Origin: Pirellulaceae bacterium
Lineage (GTDB): Bacteria > Planctomycetota > Planctomycetia > Pirellulales > Pirellulaceae
Direction of reading: 5' to 3'
NCBI GenBank assembly: GCA_022448645.1
Contig: JAKVBZ010000054.1
Span: 1 to 35,163, forward strand
Length of the DNA: 35,163 nt
Position numbers and translations under genes: made by a program. A model generated the notes under the pieces. The model ran no database searches. It was not told where the DNA came from and saw nothing but the letters and a program-made list of their open reading frames with translations. Each line of letters opens with the position of its first letter. Within the stretch, counting starts at the first letter, position 1. Shown here piece after piece: positions 27,803 through 35,163 of the stretch.

Positions 27803-28129
27803 TTACTCGATGATTGCCAGAATATTGTCTTCTGTCATCAACAAGTATTCTTCTTCGCCCAATTCAATTGCCTCGCCGGCATAGCTGCTGAATAACACGC
27901 GGTCTCCCGCAGTGACTTGCATCTCACCTCGTGTGCCGTCATCCAGCAACTTACCGTCGCCCACGCTGATGACACGCCCTCGAGCCGGTTTGTCCTGGGC
28001 GGAATCAGGAAGCACAATGCCGCCTGCCGTGGTCTCTTCTGAGTCATCGCGACGGATCACGACGCGGTCGCCGAGTGGTTCAATGTTGACACCCGAAGAT
28101 GTGGGCTTTTTTTTGGTAGCAGTCGCCAT
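27803..28129 (-). CDS. groES: Co-chaperonin GroES (10 kDa)
   Basis: The heptameric lid of GroEL. Seen: IEPLGDRVVIRRDDSEETTAGGIVLPDSAQDKPARGRVISVG, including the mobile loop with GGIVLP, and the ending YLLMTEDNILAIIE. The 108-residue form has about 10 extra N-terminal residues (MATATKKKPT) before the usual start. I chose ATG 28129 because GGAGG lies 9 bases before it; the open frame continues upstream without coding features. First gene of the groES-groEL operon. Confidence 0.98.
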   Translation of the reverse strand: MATATKKKPTSSGVNIEPLGDRVVIRRDDSEETTAGGIVLPDSAQDKPARGRVISVGDGKLLDDGTRGEMQVTAGDRVLFSSYAGEAIELGEEEYLLMTEDNILAIIE

Positions 28130-28278
28130 TCTTGATTGCCTCCGATTCGTGATAATTACTCTAGGTCGTTGGAATATGAAGATGTAGTGAGCCGGTCCAA
28201 AGGTCGGCCGGCTGCCAAAATGCGCGGTTTTGCACCGATCTGAGACTAATACGCAAGTGGCGCGCCAAAGTGAGTGGT

Positions 28279-28313
28279 GGACTCGATAATTGGTGGAGTC
28301 CCTAGAGAATATA
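28279..28313 (-). promoter_or_regulatory. groES promoter region with CIRCE-like dyad
   Basis: Minus-strand TATATT (28313-28308) is a plausible -10. The dyad GGACTC-N11-GAGTCC (28301-28279) begins where transcription would start. CIRCE, the HrcA site, has ACTC-N9-GAGT; here the spacing is 11 and the outer bases differ, so any HrcA role is inference. Confidence 0.35.
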
Positions 28314-28446
28314 CGGTCTTCCAAGATAGAATTGGGCCCTTCGACGGTTGATCATCGACAGAAGCCCTTACTTTGAGCCACAGTCTGCCATTTTGACAGT
28401 GTCGGGCACGATTGAGCTCTAGCCAGCTCCAGGTCAGAATAGAAGT

Positions 28447-28953
28447 ATGACGATTCAGGTTACCTGCCAATGTGGGAAAAAGTTGAGTGCCAAACCCCAG
28501 CTTGCGGGACGGCAAGTGAAATGTCCTAATTGCGGCGAATCTCTTGTCGTGCCCGGTTCTACGCAAAAACCAACTCGGAAAGCTCTCCAGCCGACAGGTG
28601 ATGGACTGGGAGACTTACTCGACGAGGCCGGCATTGCCAATTCGGTGGGTGCCGAGTCTTGTCCTTCTTGTCGCAGCGAACTCGATCCAGAAGCGCTTCT
28701 CTGTGTGAATTGTGGATTCAACCGCGAATCGGGTAAACAGATTAAAGTGATGCGCGATTCGGCGCCCGAAGATGACGAAAACCTACCACCTCAGCTGCGC
28801 CGGGCCATGAAACAGGTGAAACACGAAAAAATCGAAAAACTGGCCGAAGGAGGTGAAGAATACACCTCTTGGATACTCGGTCTGGTACTCTTCGGTGTTG
28901 TGGGCATCGTGATGGCTATCGGTGTTTATTGTTTCACTTTGGGTGGTTGCTGA
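28447..28953 (+). CDS. Zinc-ribbon protein with C-terminal membrane helix
   Basis: A 168-residue membrane-anchored protein. Seen: zinc ribbon 1, with CQCGKKLSAKPQLAGRQVKCPNCG (four Cys; typical planctomycete form); a second ribbon, CPSCRSELDPEALLCVNCGFN, about residues 71-91; a basic-acidic linker; and a single membrane helix (about 143-163) near the end. The soluble N-terminus should face the cytoplasm. Function unknown. Read divergently from groES, with 317 bases between. Confidence 0.85.
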   Translation: MTIQVTCQCGKKLSAKPQLAGRQVKCPNCGESLVVPGSTQKPTRKALQPTGDGLGDLLDEAGIANSVGAESCPSCRSELDPEALLCVNCGFNRESGKQIKVMRDSAPEDDENLPPQLRRAMKQVKHEKIEKLAEGGEEYTSWILGLVLFGVVGIVMAIGVYCFTLGGC

Positions 28954-29427
28954 AAAAGATCTCCTAAACTACCCAGTACGTTTCAGTCCTCAATCATGAC
29001 TGATGTTTTTGGGAACCGTGGTACGGCTGGCTGCGTCCAACGTATAGAAGTGCCAATCGGTTCCGCGTTACGTTTGCTACACCAAAGCTGTGATCGGATC
29101 AGTGTTGGGGACGGGAAACTTAAGGCTTGTCGGCAGGAGCATAGATCGGTCGTAGCAAAGCAATGGCGTCGAACTGGAATTCGGAAAACCATCACGAACA
29201 AACAAGAAGCTTCGGAACCGAGCACGCAGTGTTGGGAATCTGATATCGAGAACCTCCGCGTGTGCGCAAGTCTTTATAGAGATTAATGTTTTGTCAGGCC
29301 GATGAATCCCTCGCGACCTTCCGTGTCGAAAAGCCTATAATCAATCTGTCCAACGAGCGAATGTTTTGCTCAGAGAAGTACGTGTTGAGCTGGTTTCTCT
29401 TGATTCTAGAAAGATGAGGGATTTGCC
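28954..29427. other. Gap upstream of the coiled-coil membrane protein gene
   Basis: No gene is convincing; frames near 28990-29290 on both strands lack family features. A candidate promoter is present at its right end (see next entry). Confidence 0.4.
29313..29341 (+). promoter_or_regulatory. Candidate promoter for the coiled-coil membrane protein gene
   Basis: Perfect TATAAT at 29336-29341, with GCGACC (a weak -35) 17 bases upstream, 86 bases before the ATG of the gene at 29428. Confidence 0.4.
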
Positions 29428-31116
29428 ATGACACGCGAAGAAGCTATTACCAAACTGAACGCACAAGTACAGCAGGCGCACCGGCGGCTTATTCTGCAGA
29501 GATTCATGTCCGTGCTGGCTTGGACGATGTCGGCGACACTCTTTGTCGTGGTCATCGCCATTGCTGTTCCTAAATTCTGGGCGTTTGCCTTGGAGCCTTC
29601 GATATGGTTTTGGAGTTGGTTGAGCGGTGGTTTGCTGGTGGGCATTCTCTGTGCCGTGGTTTGGACGTTCTTTACCAAGTCCTCACCTTTGGATGCGGCC
29701 ATCGAAGTGGATCAGCGGTTTCAACTCAAAGAGCGCGTGTCCAGCACGCTCAGTTTAGCCCCAGACGAAATGGATGGGGCCGTGGGCCAGGCCTTACTGT
29801 CAGACGCCATGCGTCGCATCGAAGGCATTGACGTTTGCTCTGAGTTTCCCTTGCGCCTCGGTTGGCGCAGCCTGTTCCCCCTCGTACCCGCATTGTTGGC
29901 GTTCTTTTTGGTTCTCTTGCCGAATGCCGAAGAGGAGCAACGGCTCCAGGCTGCTCAGACCAAGCAAGAGAATAAAAAGCAAATTAAGGCGTCGACAGAA
30001 AAACTGAAAAAGCAAGCCTGGAATAAGAAAAAAAAGGCAGAACGATTAGGCCTGAAAGAAGCGCAAGGAACATTCGACAAACTATCCAAGGGTTTGGACG
30101 AATTGCAGGACGCGAACAAGGGCGACAAACGCGATGCATTGCGAAAGCTGAGCAACCTGAATTCGGAATTGCAGAAGCGACGAGAATTGCTGGGTGGTGC
30201 TCGAGAAATGCAAAAGCAGTTCAGGCAGCTGAAAAATATGAAAAGTGGCCCCGCTGACAAATTCGCTAAAGCAATGCGCGACGGAGACTATGACAAGGCG
30301 ATCGCGTCACTCAAAAGCTTACAGCAAAAATTACAGCAGGGTGACATGAACGGCAAGGATCAGAAGAAGCTGGTGACTCAAATGAACCAGATGACTGAAA
30401 GGCTACAGCAAATGGTCGCTGCCCAGCGTCAAGCCAAAAAGCAGTTGCAGCAACAAATCGCTGACGCCAAACAACAGGGTGATCAGGAGCGGGCCAACCA
30501 ATTGCAGCAGAAACTAGACCAGTTAAATCAGCAGAATCAACAAATGAGCCAATTAGAAAAGATGGCTCAGCAACTGAGCCAATGTTCTGAATGTATGAAA
30601 AAGGGACAATCAGGTTCCGGCGAAAGTTTGGGAGAAGCAGATATGGCATCAGCCTCGTCCGAATTGGACAATTTGACCAAGGAGCTGGAACAGATGCGTT
30701 TGGCCAACGCCGAGCTCGACATGTTGGACGAAGCGCTCGATCAGATTGCCATGGCTAAAGGCTCGATGAATTGCCAGCAGTGCAGTGGCATGGGTTGCGC
30801 CGCCTGCCAGGGCCAAAGTCCTATTCCTGGTGAGGGCCTGGGCGAGGGGCGTGGCCAGGGTGACCGTCCCGAAGAATCATCCAACACCAGTTTTTACGAC
30901 ACCCGAGTCAAAGCCGATTCGTCACTTGGAAAAGCGGTCGTTATTGGTGATGTTGGGGGCCCCAATAAGGCTGGCGACACCCGGGTCGCGATTCAGGAAC
31001 AAATCGAAGCATTCTCGCGTTCTGACGGAGATCCGCTACTTGGAAAGCAACTACCCAAGGCCCAACGTGATCATGTCCAAGAATATTTTGGATCGTTGAA
31101 ACCTGACGAAGAGTAG
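29428..31116 (+). CDS. Membrane protein with long Gln/Lys coiled coil and a Cys-rich knuckle
   Basis: A 562-residue protein. Seen: three membrane segments (about residues 30-52, 57-84 and 148-165) with a soluble loop between the second and third; a very long Lys/Gln-rich coiled coil (about 168-390); CSECMKK at about 390; and CQQCSGMGCAACQGQ at about 450, two CxxC pairs that resemble part of a DnaJ zinc-finger repeat; then a Gly/Asp-rich tail. The N-terminal arrangement resembles DUF4175-type proteins, which often lie near MoxR/VWA gene clusters, but no such genes are next to it here. Function unknown. GAGGG lies 7 bases before the ATG. Confidence 0.8.
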   Translation: MTREEAITKLNAQVQQAHRRLILQRFMSVLAWTMSATLFVVVIAIAVPKFWAFALEPSIWFWSWLSGGLLVGILCAVVWTFFTKSSPLDAAIEVDQRFQLKERVSSTLSLAPDEMDGAVGQALLSDAMRRIEGIDVCSEFPLRLGWRSLFPLVPALLAFFLVLLPNAEEEQRLQAAQTKQENKKQIKASTEKLKKQAWNKKKKAERLGLKEAQGTFDKLSKGLDELQDANKGDKRDALRKLSNLNSELQKRRELLGGAREMQKQFRQLKNMKSGPADKFAKAMRDGDYDKAIASLKSLQQKLQQGDMNGKDQKKLVTQMNQMTERLQQMVAAQRQAKKQLQQQIADAKQQGDQERANQLQQKLDQLNQQNQQMSQLEKMAQQLSQCSECMKKGQSGSGESLGEADMASASSELDNLTKELEQMRLANAELDMLDEALDQIAMAKGSMNCQQCSGMGCAACQGQSPIPGEGLGEGRGQGDRPEESSNTSFYDTRVKADSSLGKAVVIGDVGGPNKAGDTRVAIQEQIEAFSRSDGDPLLGKQLPKAQRDHVQEYFGSLKPDEE

Positions 31117-31131
31117 TCTGCCATTCACAGG

Positions 31132-31389
31132 CTAGTCTCGCACGCGTTTGGGTATCGTGAATGAGTAAAGCATCACGACGGCCCCGGCAGAGAAAAGTAA
31201 CCAGGGTGCCCATTCCGGAGGCACCAGTGTGGTCGCATTGATGGCTTCCATGGATGTCATGTTTGCCAGTGTGTTAATGGCACTACCTTCTGGTGGAGCC
31301 TTATGTAACTCGACCTGTTCGACCGCCATGAATTCAGCGCCAAGAATCACGAGGGACAGCCCAATTGCTAAAAAGAATGCACGCCACAT
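31132..31389 (-). CDS. Small two-helix membrane protein
   Basis: An 85-residue protein with membrane segments at about residues 4-22 and 60-78, the second followed by the basic tail PKRVRD, and a polar loop between (VELHKAPPEGSAINTL). I do not recognise a functional family. It starts at ATG 31389, on the same strand as and 190 bases after the exonuclease gene, and converges on the coiled-coil gene with only 15 bases between stop codons. Confidence 0.7.
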   Translation of the reverse strand: MWRAFFLAIGLSLVILGAEFMAVEQVELHKAPPEGSAINTLANMTSMEAINATTLVPPEWAPWLLFSAGAVVMLYSFTIPKRVRD

Positions 31390-31508
31390 GATAATTGCCC
31401 ATCTCAGGATCAGAGTGTGTGTAGGTGATACGACGCCGTATCCTGCAACGACGTGCTAGGACACGGTTCGAGCCGCTTATCCAAGGCATCGTCGTCCGCG
31501 ATACTGTT

Positions 31509-31554
31509 CTGCAATCACGAGAGGTCTATACGGATAATACGGTGCCGATTGCAG
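31509..31554. repeat. Inverted repeat between the exonuclease and small membrane genes
   Basis: Eight-base arms CTGCAATC and GATTGCAG, 30 bases apart. A second dyad, GATACG-ACGC-CGTATC, is at 31427-31442. These could form RNA structures after the exonuclease gene. Confidence 0.4.
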
Positions 31555-31580
31555 CGATTGTGATAACGGGCCAGACTGTG

Positions 31581-32399
31581 TCAGTCGTCCCACGGGCTGG
31601 ACCAGTTGCCCCATTCGTCTAGATAACGCTGGTACACGGGATGCTCGTCGGACTGGTCGATCAGCCATTCCTTGACTTGAGCCACGATTTCTTGCTCGCG
31701 CTCCAACGGTAACCTGCCCACAATCACTCGCGAGCGGAGAAAAACAAAATAGGTGTCTAGCACATCGCAGCGACAGTAGTCATTGATTTCTTCGATCCGC
31801 CCTTCGTCGTACATGTCCTGAACCATGTCGCCTTGTACCGACATTTTGCCTGGCTTGCCCAGTAAATTGGCTGCCAAATTAAGTCCACCATAGAAACGGC
31901 TTGCACCGTAGTTTGTCAGCAGGTCTTGCAGGTCCAGGTGGGCTGTACTTTGGTACCGGTTACGGGGTGAATCGTAGCTTTTTGCGCCTTCGGCAAACCA
32001 GGTGGGCGCACTGATGCCATATCGGAGGGCAGCCAATTCCAACAGTGGCATGTCGAATGTTCGTCCGTTGAAACTGACCAGGGTTGGTTGGCTATATGCT
32101 TCCCAGCCTTTCCAGAAATCACGGGCGATGATGTGAGGGCGAAATTTTGGCGCATCCAAAACGACCAAGTCTGTCAGCAGGAAGTCCTTGCTGACCTTTG
32201 CTACCACGACAGAAATCGGAAACTGAAATGTGTAAGGAATGAAGTCTCGGTTGAATTCCTCCATCAACTCCTGGCGGTAGCGGGTGATGGCATCTGCTGC
32301 CGAGAGATCGTCGTCTGGATATCGAATCGCGGCGACGAGCTCACCATCCGCGACGCTTTCCACGTCAAATACTAGATAACTCACCGTTGACTTGGCCAT
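31581..32399 (-). CDS. PolB-like 3'-5' exonuclease (DNA_pol_B_exo2 family)
   Basis: A predicted nuclease of the RNase H fold related to the proofreading domain of family B polymerases, but standing alone. Seen: exo I FDVES with Asp12 and Glu14; exo II LVSFNGRTFDMPLL; and exo III DYCRCDVLDTYFVF, with the DEDD-type acidic residues in order. HLDLQDLLTNYG lies between. Length 272 residues. The ATG 32399 fits the family N-terminus. The biological substrate is unknown. No repair partner lies beside it. Confidence 0.9.
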   Translation of the reverse strand: MAKSTVSYLVFDVESVADGELVAAIRYPDDDLSAADAITRYRQELMEEFNRDFIPYTFQFPISVVVAKVSKDFLLTDLVVLDAPKFRPHIIARDFWKGWEAYSQPTLVSFNGRTFDMPLLELAALRYGISAPTWFAEGAKSYDSPRNRYQSTAHLDLQDLLTNYGASRFYGGLNLAANLLGKPGKMSVQGDMVQDMYDEGRIEEINDYCRCDVLDTYFVFLRSRVIVGRLPLEREQEIVAQVKEWLIDQSDEHPVYQRYLDEWGNWSSPWDD

Positions 32400-32547
32400 A
32401 GTTCGATTTGATGGTTAGCCGGACATCAAAGAAAGAAACTCGCTCACTGAACCGAGCACGGATCATCATACAGCCGTTCAGCACAACCTGACAGGGGTAC
32501 CGTTTGCGGTTCGCTCTAAGGATGAAGCGTTGGATCGAGAGAGAGAT

Positions 32548-34458
32548 TCAAGCCGCGGGTGCGACATCCGTTGAACGTAATGGTTCTTGTTCCACGTATC
32601 CCCAACGGTGCATGTAAAGAGTCATTTCTCGTTCAATCAGCCTTTGTTCTTCGGCAGGAAGCGTGGCAAAACGATTTTTGCGATGCTCAGCGACGGATGC
32701 GATGTAACGACGGAGGTTGTGCGCAAACGCATCACTGAAATCCATATTCAATTCGCGATATATCCGCTGAACTTCCCGAAAGGGATCCTGCTCCAAATCT
32801 TCAAATCGCACTTCGACAACATTACCCCCAGGAAGATTCTTGGTTGCATCGTAAAAATGATCCATCAGCCGGCGATAGTTCGCCACAAATCTCGTTTCGA
32901 AGCAATCTTCGGGGTCGGGATCTTGTAATTGGAAAGTGATCAAGCCTTCTCGTGCTAAGTGTTGATTGGAGCGAAAGACATCATGCGGATGCCGTACGAT
33001 GTGAATGATTTTGGCATCGTTAAACAAGCTTCGAATCAAAGGAATCCTGCCGGTGTGATAAGGGCTTTTTAGCAGAGGTCGTTTCCTGGACCAGAACGTT
33101 ACTTTTCTGAGAAATAACAACAGCTGATTTTTCCAGGTGGTTTGTTCTTCATCAGACCAGTCATCGGAAAAAATGTAACGATCGTGCTTATTCACGGAAC
33201 GTGGAAAAGTAAATCCCCAATACGGCGACAGTCGTCCCATTCCGGCCAGCGCAAATTCGTCTTCTTGAGGGGTCCACATGCTGATACTCATGGCATCCAT
33301 CGGGCGCTTCATCGTCATGAAAAGGCCGAGCAGAGGCGTGATGCACCAGCCAGTGATCCATGCTCCGAGCGGATTCATGGTGTGATAGTTGCGGGGAGTG
33401 CAGAATTTTGGATCGAGGGCCAACAGATTGTGTAGGTGCGTCGTACCACTACGGTGGACGCCCACAATGCACACAGGATCCGCAACACGATGACGCAGCA
33501 CAAACGGTGCCAACCAGCGTTCGGGTAGCGACAGCAACGTATTCAAAGTAGAAACCGTCAAAATCCATGCCAGCCTCGGCACATATTTCAAGCCAATTTC
33601 AAAGCGGGCGGCGAGAAGGTTCGACCACCAGAGATCCAAAGGTGCCAGGGCCATCACGTTGGAAAACGGAAAGACGCGTTTGAAACTGGCCGTCAGCAAC
33701 GGCTGGTTTGTCACCATTTCGGGTTCACCTCGGCGTCGTAAAAAGATCCACGCAGCAACTAAACCGAGTGCCACGATCGACCAGAACCAAACACCTTGAC
33801 GAGGGTCTGCTTGAGGTGCGAACCAATTTGTCCAGGCATGGTCTTCTTCCAAGACGAAAAGGTGTGTTTTCTTGATCAATCGACGTACGGCAATGGCACC
33901 GGCCAAGACGCCAATAGGTAGCAGGATGTTGCCGGTAATCAGACGGAGGATACCCAATAGAGCTGCGATAAGAAATAAACCACTGGCCAAACGGACTGTT
34001 TCCTGTGAGAACCAGTGTGACGAGTCTCCGCAGGAAGCCAGAACTGCGAAGGTGGCAGCCGCTGCAACGACGGCTGCGTCTCGACCTATCGATTCACGGA
34101 ATCTGCTGAGCAGGTAGCCGCTAAAGATGATTTGTTGGGTTGCCGCGACAGGGATGGCGCAAGAGGCTGCCAGTCCAGCTGAGAACCAACGATAGGCATT
34201 CAATTGGCTCGTATTCCATTGAAAAACTCCGAGAATACAAGCGAAACCACAGTAGGCACCGTAGACGAACGATCCCACTAGCAATCCAGCTCCCAGTTGA
34301 CGCCACCATCCTGGTCGGACCGTCAGCCCATATTCGGCAAGCGACCGCCGATCCGTGGCCATGATCGCTAACAGTCCTGCCAAAGCGAGGCATAGCACCA
34401 ACGTGCGCCCCAATCCGCTGTTGAGCAGTTGATATGCTGGCAAGAGCACGTCCAACAT
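32548..34458 (-). CDS. Fusion of a catalytically dead CPBP membrane domain and a sulfotransferase
   Basis: A 636-residue protein. Residues 1-240 form a multi-helix domain with the layout of CPBP-family intramembrane proteases, but every catalytic position is altered: EExxxR is QQIIFS (108-113), the H of FxxxH is Ala141, and the His expected in GLHAG is Leu (GVLAG, about 183-187). Residues 300-610 form a cytoplasmic sulfotransferase: IVGVHRSGTTHLHNLL (5'-phosphosulfate loop, about 331-346), LKSPYHTGRIPLI (about 463-475), and IIHIVRHPHDVFRSN (3'-phosphate loop, about 484-498). The donor is presumably PAPS. AGAAGG stands 6 bases before ATG 34458. It may sulfate a membrane-associated acceptor. 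Confidence 0.88.
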   Translation of the reverse strand: MLDVLLPAYQLLNSGLGRTLVLCLALAGLLAIMATDRRSLAEYGLTVRPGWWRQLGAGLLVGSFVYGAYCGFACILGVFQWNTSQLNAYRWFSAGLAASCAIPVAATQQIIFSGYLLSRFRESIGRDAAVVAAAATFAVLASCGDSSHWFSQETVRLASGLFLIAALLGILRLITGNILLPIGVLAGAIAVRRLIKKTHLFVLEEDHAWTNWFAPQADPRQGVWFWSIVALGLVAAWIFLRRRGEPEMVTNQPLLTASFKRVFPFSNVMALAPLDLWWSNLLAARFEIGLKYVPRLAWILTVSTLNTLLSLPERWLAPFVLRHRVADPVCIVGVHRSGTTHLHNLLALDPKFCTPRNYHTMNPLGAWITGWCITPLLGLFMTMKRPMDAMSISMWTPQEDEFALAGMGRLSPYWGFTFPRSVNKHDRYIFSDDWSDEEQTTWKNQLLLFLRKVTFWSRKRPLLKSPYHTGRIPLIRSLFNDAKIIHIVRHPHDVFRSNQHLAREGLITFQLQDPDPEDCFETRFVANYRRLMDHFYDATKNLPGGNVVEVRFEDLEQDPFREVQRIYRELNMDFSDAFAHNLRRYIASVAEHRKNRFATLPAEEQRLIEREMTLYMHRWGYVEQEPLRSTDVAPAA

Positions 34459-34595
34459 ACGAAGCCTTCTTCCTTGAATTTGGCAGATGGAGGGTCAAGC
34501 TATTGGTGGCGGAGGATATGCGTAACCAACCTCAACGACAAGATCATTGATATTTGTCAAAATCACTTACTGAGCAGGCCATTGCACAGGGGGCC

Positions 34596-34622
34596 AAATC
34601 GACACTGTGACAGTGTCGATTT
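34596..34622. promoter_or_regulatory. 27-base perfect palindrome with 12-bp arms
   Basis: Arms AAATCGACACTG and CAGTGTCGATTT around TGA, with no U-tract on either side. It lies 138 bases upstream of the sulfotransferase start and 174 upstream of the tRNA, so it is placed like an operator rather than a terminator. The 11-mer TGACAGTGTCG also occurs at 28394-28404. Confidence 0.5.
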
Positions 34623-34795
34623 CGTCGAAAAAACGTCATCTGACCCAGTCTGGTGATCAAAGAAACGCAACATCCCTAAGGGTGACAAGTTACTGCAATC
34701 AGGCTGCTGAGAAAAAAACCAGTGTGTGATGCTAGCTGATGAGGTTGGCGCGTTGCCAAGTTGACAGCTATGATCTGGTCTTCACCACACTATTC

Positions 34796-34882
34796 GGAGA
34801 GGTGCCGGAGTGGTCGAACGGGCCGGTCTCGAAAACCGGTGTACCCTTATGGGTACCGAGGGTTCGAATCCCTCCCTCTCCG
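34796..34882 (+). tRNA. tRNA-Ser(CGA)
   Basis: A class II tRNA. Seen: 7-base acceptor arms GGAGAGG (34796-34802) and CCTCTCC (34875-34881) with discriminator G34882; a D arm; anticodon stem CCGGT/ACCGG with loop CTCGAAA and anticodon CGA at 34830-34832; a long variable arm GTACCC-TTAT-GGGTAC; and a T arm GAGGG-TTCGAAT-CCCTC. CCA is not encoded. It reads UCG serine codons. Confidence 0.98.
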
Positions 34883-34884
34883 CT

Positions 34885-34906
34885 CGTCGGTTGTGCACAA
34901 CCGACG
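34885..34906. repeat. 22-base perfect palindrome directly after tRNA-Ser
   Basis: The core GTCGGTTGTG-CACAACCGAC (34886-34905) is a perfect palindrome, and one more pair extends it to 22 bases. It starts 3 bases after the tRNA discriminator base and has no U-tract. It could be a terminator-like or processing hairpin, or a protein-binding site. Confidence 0.6.
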
Positions 34907-35163
34907 GCAGAAACGGTAGGTTCCATAGCGCGTTCCAACAATGTGTGTCGGCCACCCTCCAACCTATCTCGGTCACATCGTTCGAGGTCACAATCAACCT
35001 GCGTCGGCCGTACACACCGAACGCAATTTACTTCAACGCCAACGTGCGGAGGCTGGACATTTTCCAGGGAGTTCTGGCTTGCGGAAATTGGTGGAGGAGG
35101 TGGAGACCTCGGCAGTTGCGCCATCAGACCGACGACAGGGTGGTCCCGCTTGTCGGCGAGTCG
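34907..35163. other. End of window, no gene recognised
   Basis: Nothing convincing is seen on either strand. The longest minus-strand frame overlaps the tRNA and reads as an antisense artefact. Confidence 0.4.

Noticed and set aside
28130..28324. 65-codon N-terminal extension of GroES
   Set aside because: ATG 28129 has GGAGG 9 bases upstream, and the extension overlaps the predicted promoter.
28983..29286. Short frames on both strands in the 470-base gap
   Set aside because: No conserved features, no ribosome site.
34768..35124. Minus-strand open frame of 118 codons overlapping the tRNA
   Set aside because: It includes the antisense of tRNA-Ser, which yields the well-known spurious GEGGIRTLGTHKGTPVFETGP-like peptide.

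Overview
The window looks like a chromosomal segment of a planctomycete, probably a Pirellulales-type marine lineage. The evidence is a DUF1559 pseudopilin-like gene followed by a small carboxypeptidase-regulatory-like lipoprotein, a pair of VPEP (PEP-CTERM) exported proteins one of which has dockerin-type repeats, a relic of the N-terminal LE(D/N)R.LLS motif of large planctomycete secreted proteins, a zinc-ribbon membrane protein, and weak use of Shine-Dalgarno sites. No phage, insertion sequence or CRISPR array was seen. All calls rest on reading the sequence; no database search was possible.

Layout. 0.15-4.2 kb: GAPDH (minus, GTG start, two extra loops), then a large thioredoxin-domain lipoprotein and a DUF423 membrane protein (plus). 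4.2-5.2 kb: decayed coding DNA on the minus strand. 5.2-9.2 kb: a YpdA-type flavin reductase, a converging PqaA-like hydrolase plus TerB-like gene (minus), and two small membrane ORFs that overlap by ATGA. 9.5-14.1 kb: sulfate assimilation, cysH and an Rrf2 regulator (plus) converging on cysD and a fused cysNC (minus). 14.1-17.8 kb: a long gene-free stretch, an acidic DPF-repeat exported protein, and the PEP-CTERM pair. 18.2-20.9 kb: purine ring breakdown on the minus strand (urate oxidase, allantoinase, hydroxyisourate hydrolase). 21.1-25.3 kb: DUF1559 pair and a large multi-pass membrane protein. 25.5-28.1 kb: groES-groEL with a strong terminator and a CIRCE-like dyad. 28.4-34.5 kb: zinc-ribbon protein, a coiled-coil membrane protein, a small membrane protein, a PolB-like 3'-5' exonuclease, and a fusion of a catalytically dead CPBP membrane domain with a sulfotransferase. 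34.8 kb: tRNA-Ser(CGA) without encoded CCA, followed at once by a perfect palindrome.

How the genes may work together. CysD and CysN make APS. CysH has the Cys pairs of a [4Fe-4S] APS reductase, so sulfur assimilation probably does not need PAPS. The APS kinase domain fused to CysN would then chiefly supply PAPS, which the sulfotransferase fusion 20 kb away needs as donor. The urate genes convert urate to allantoate but lack the OHCU decarboxylase step here. The most unusual single gene is the dead-CPBP/sulfotransferase fusion. The most unusual non-coding signals are the perfect palindromes on either side of the tRNA and the dyad at the predicted groES start point.
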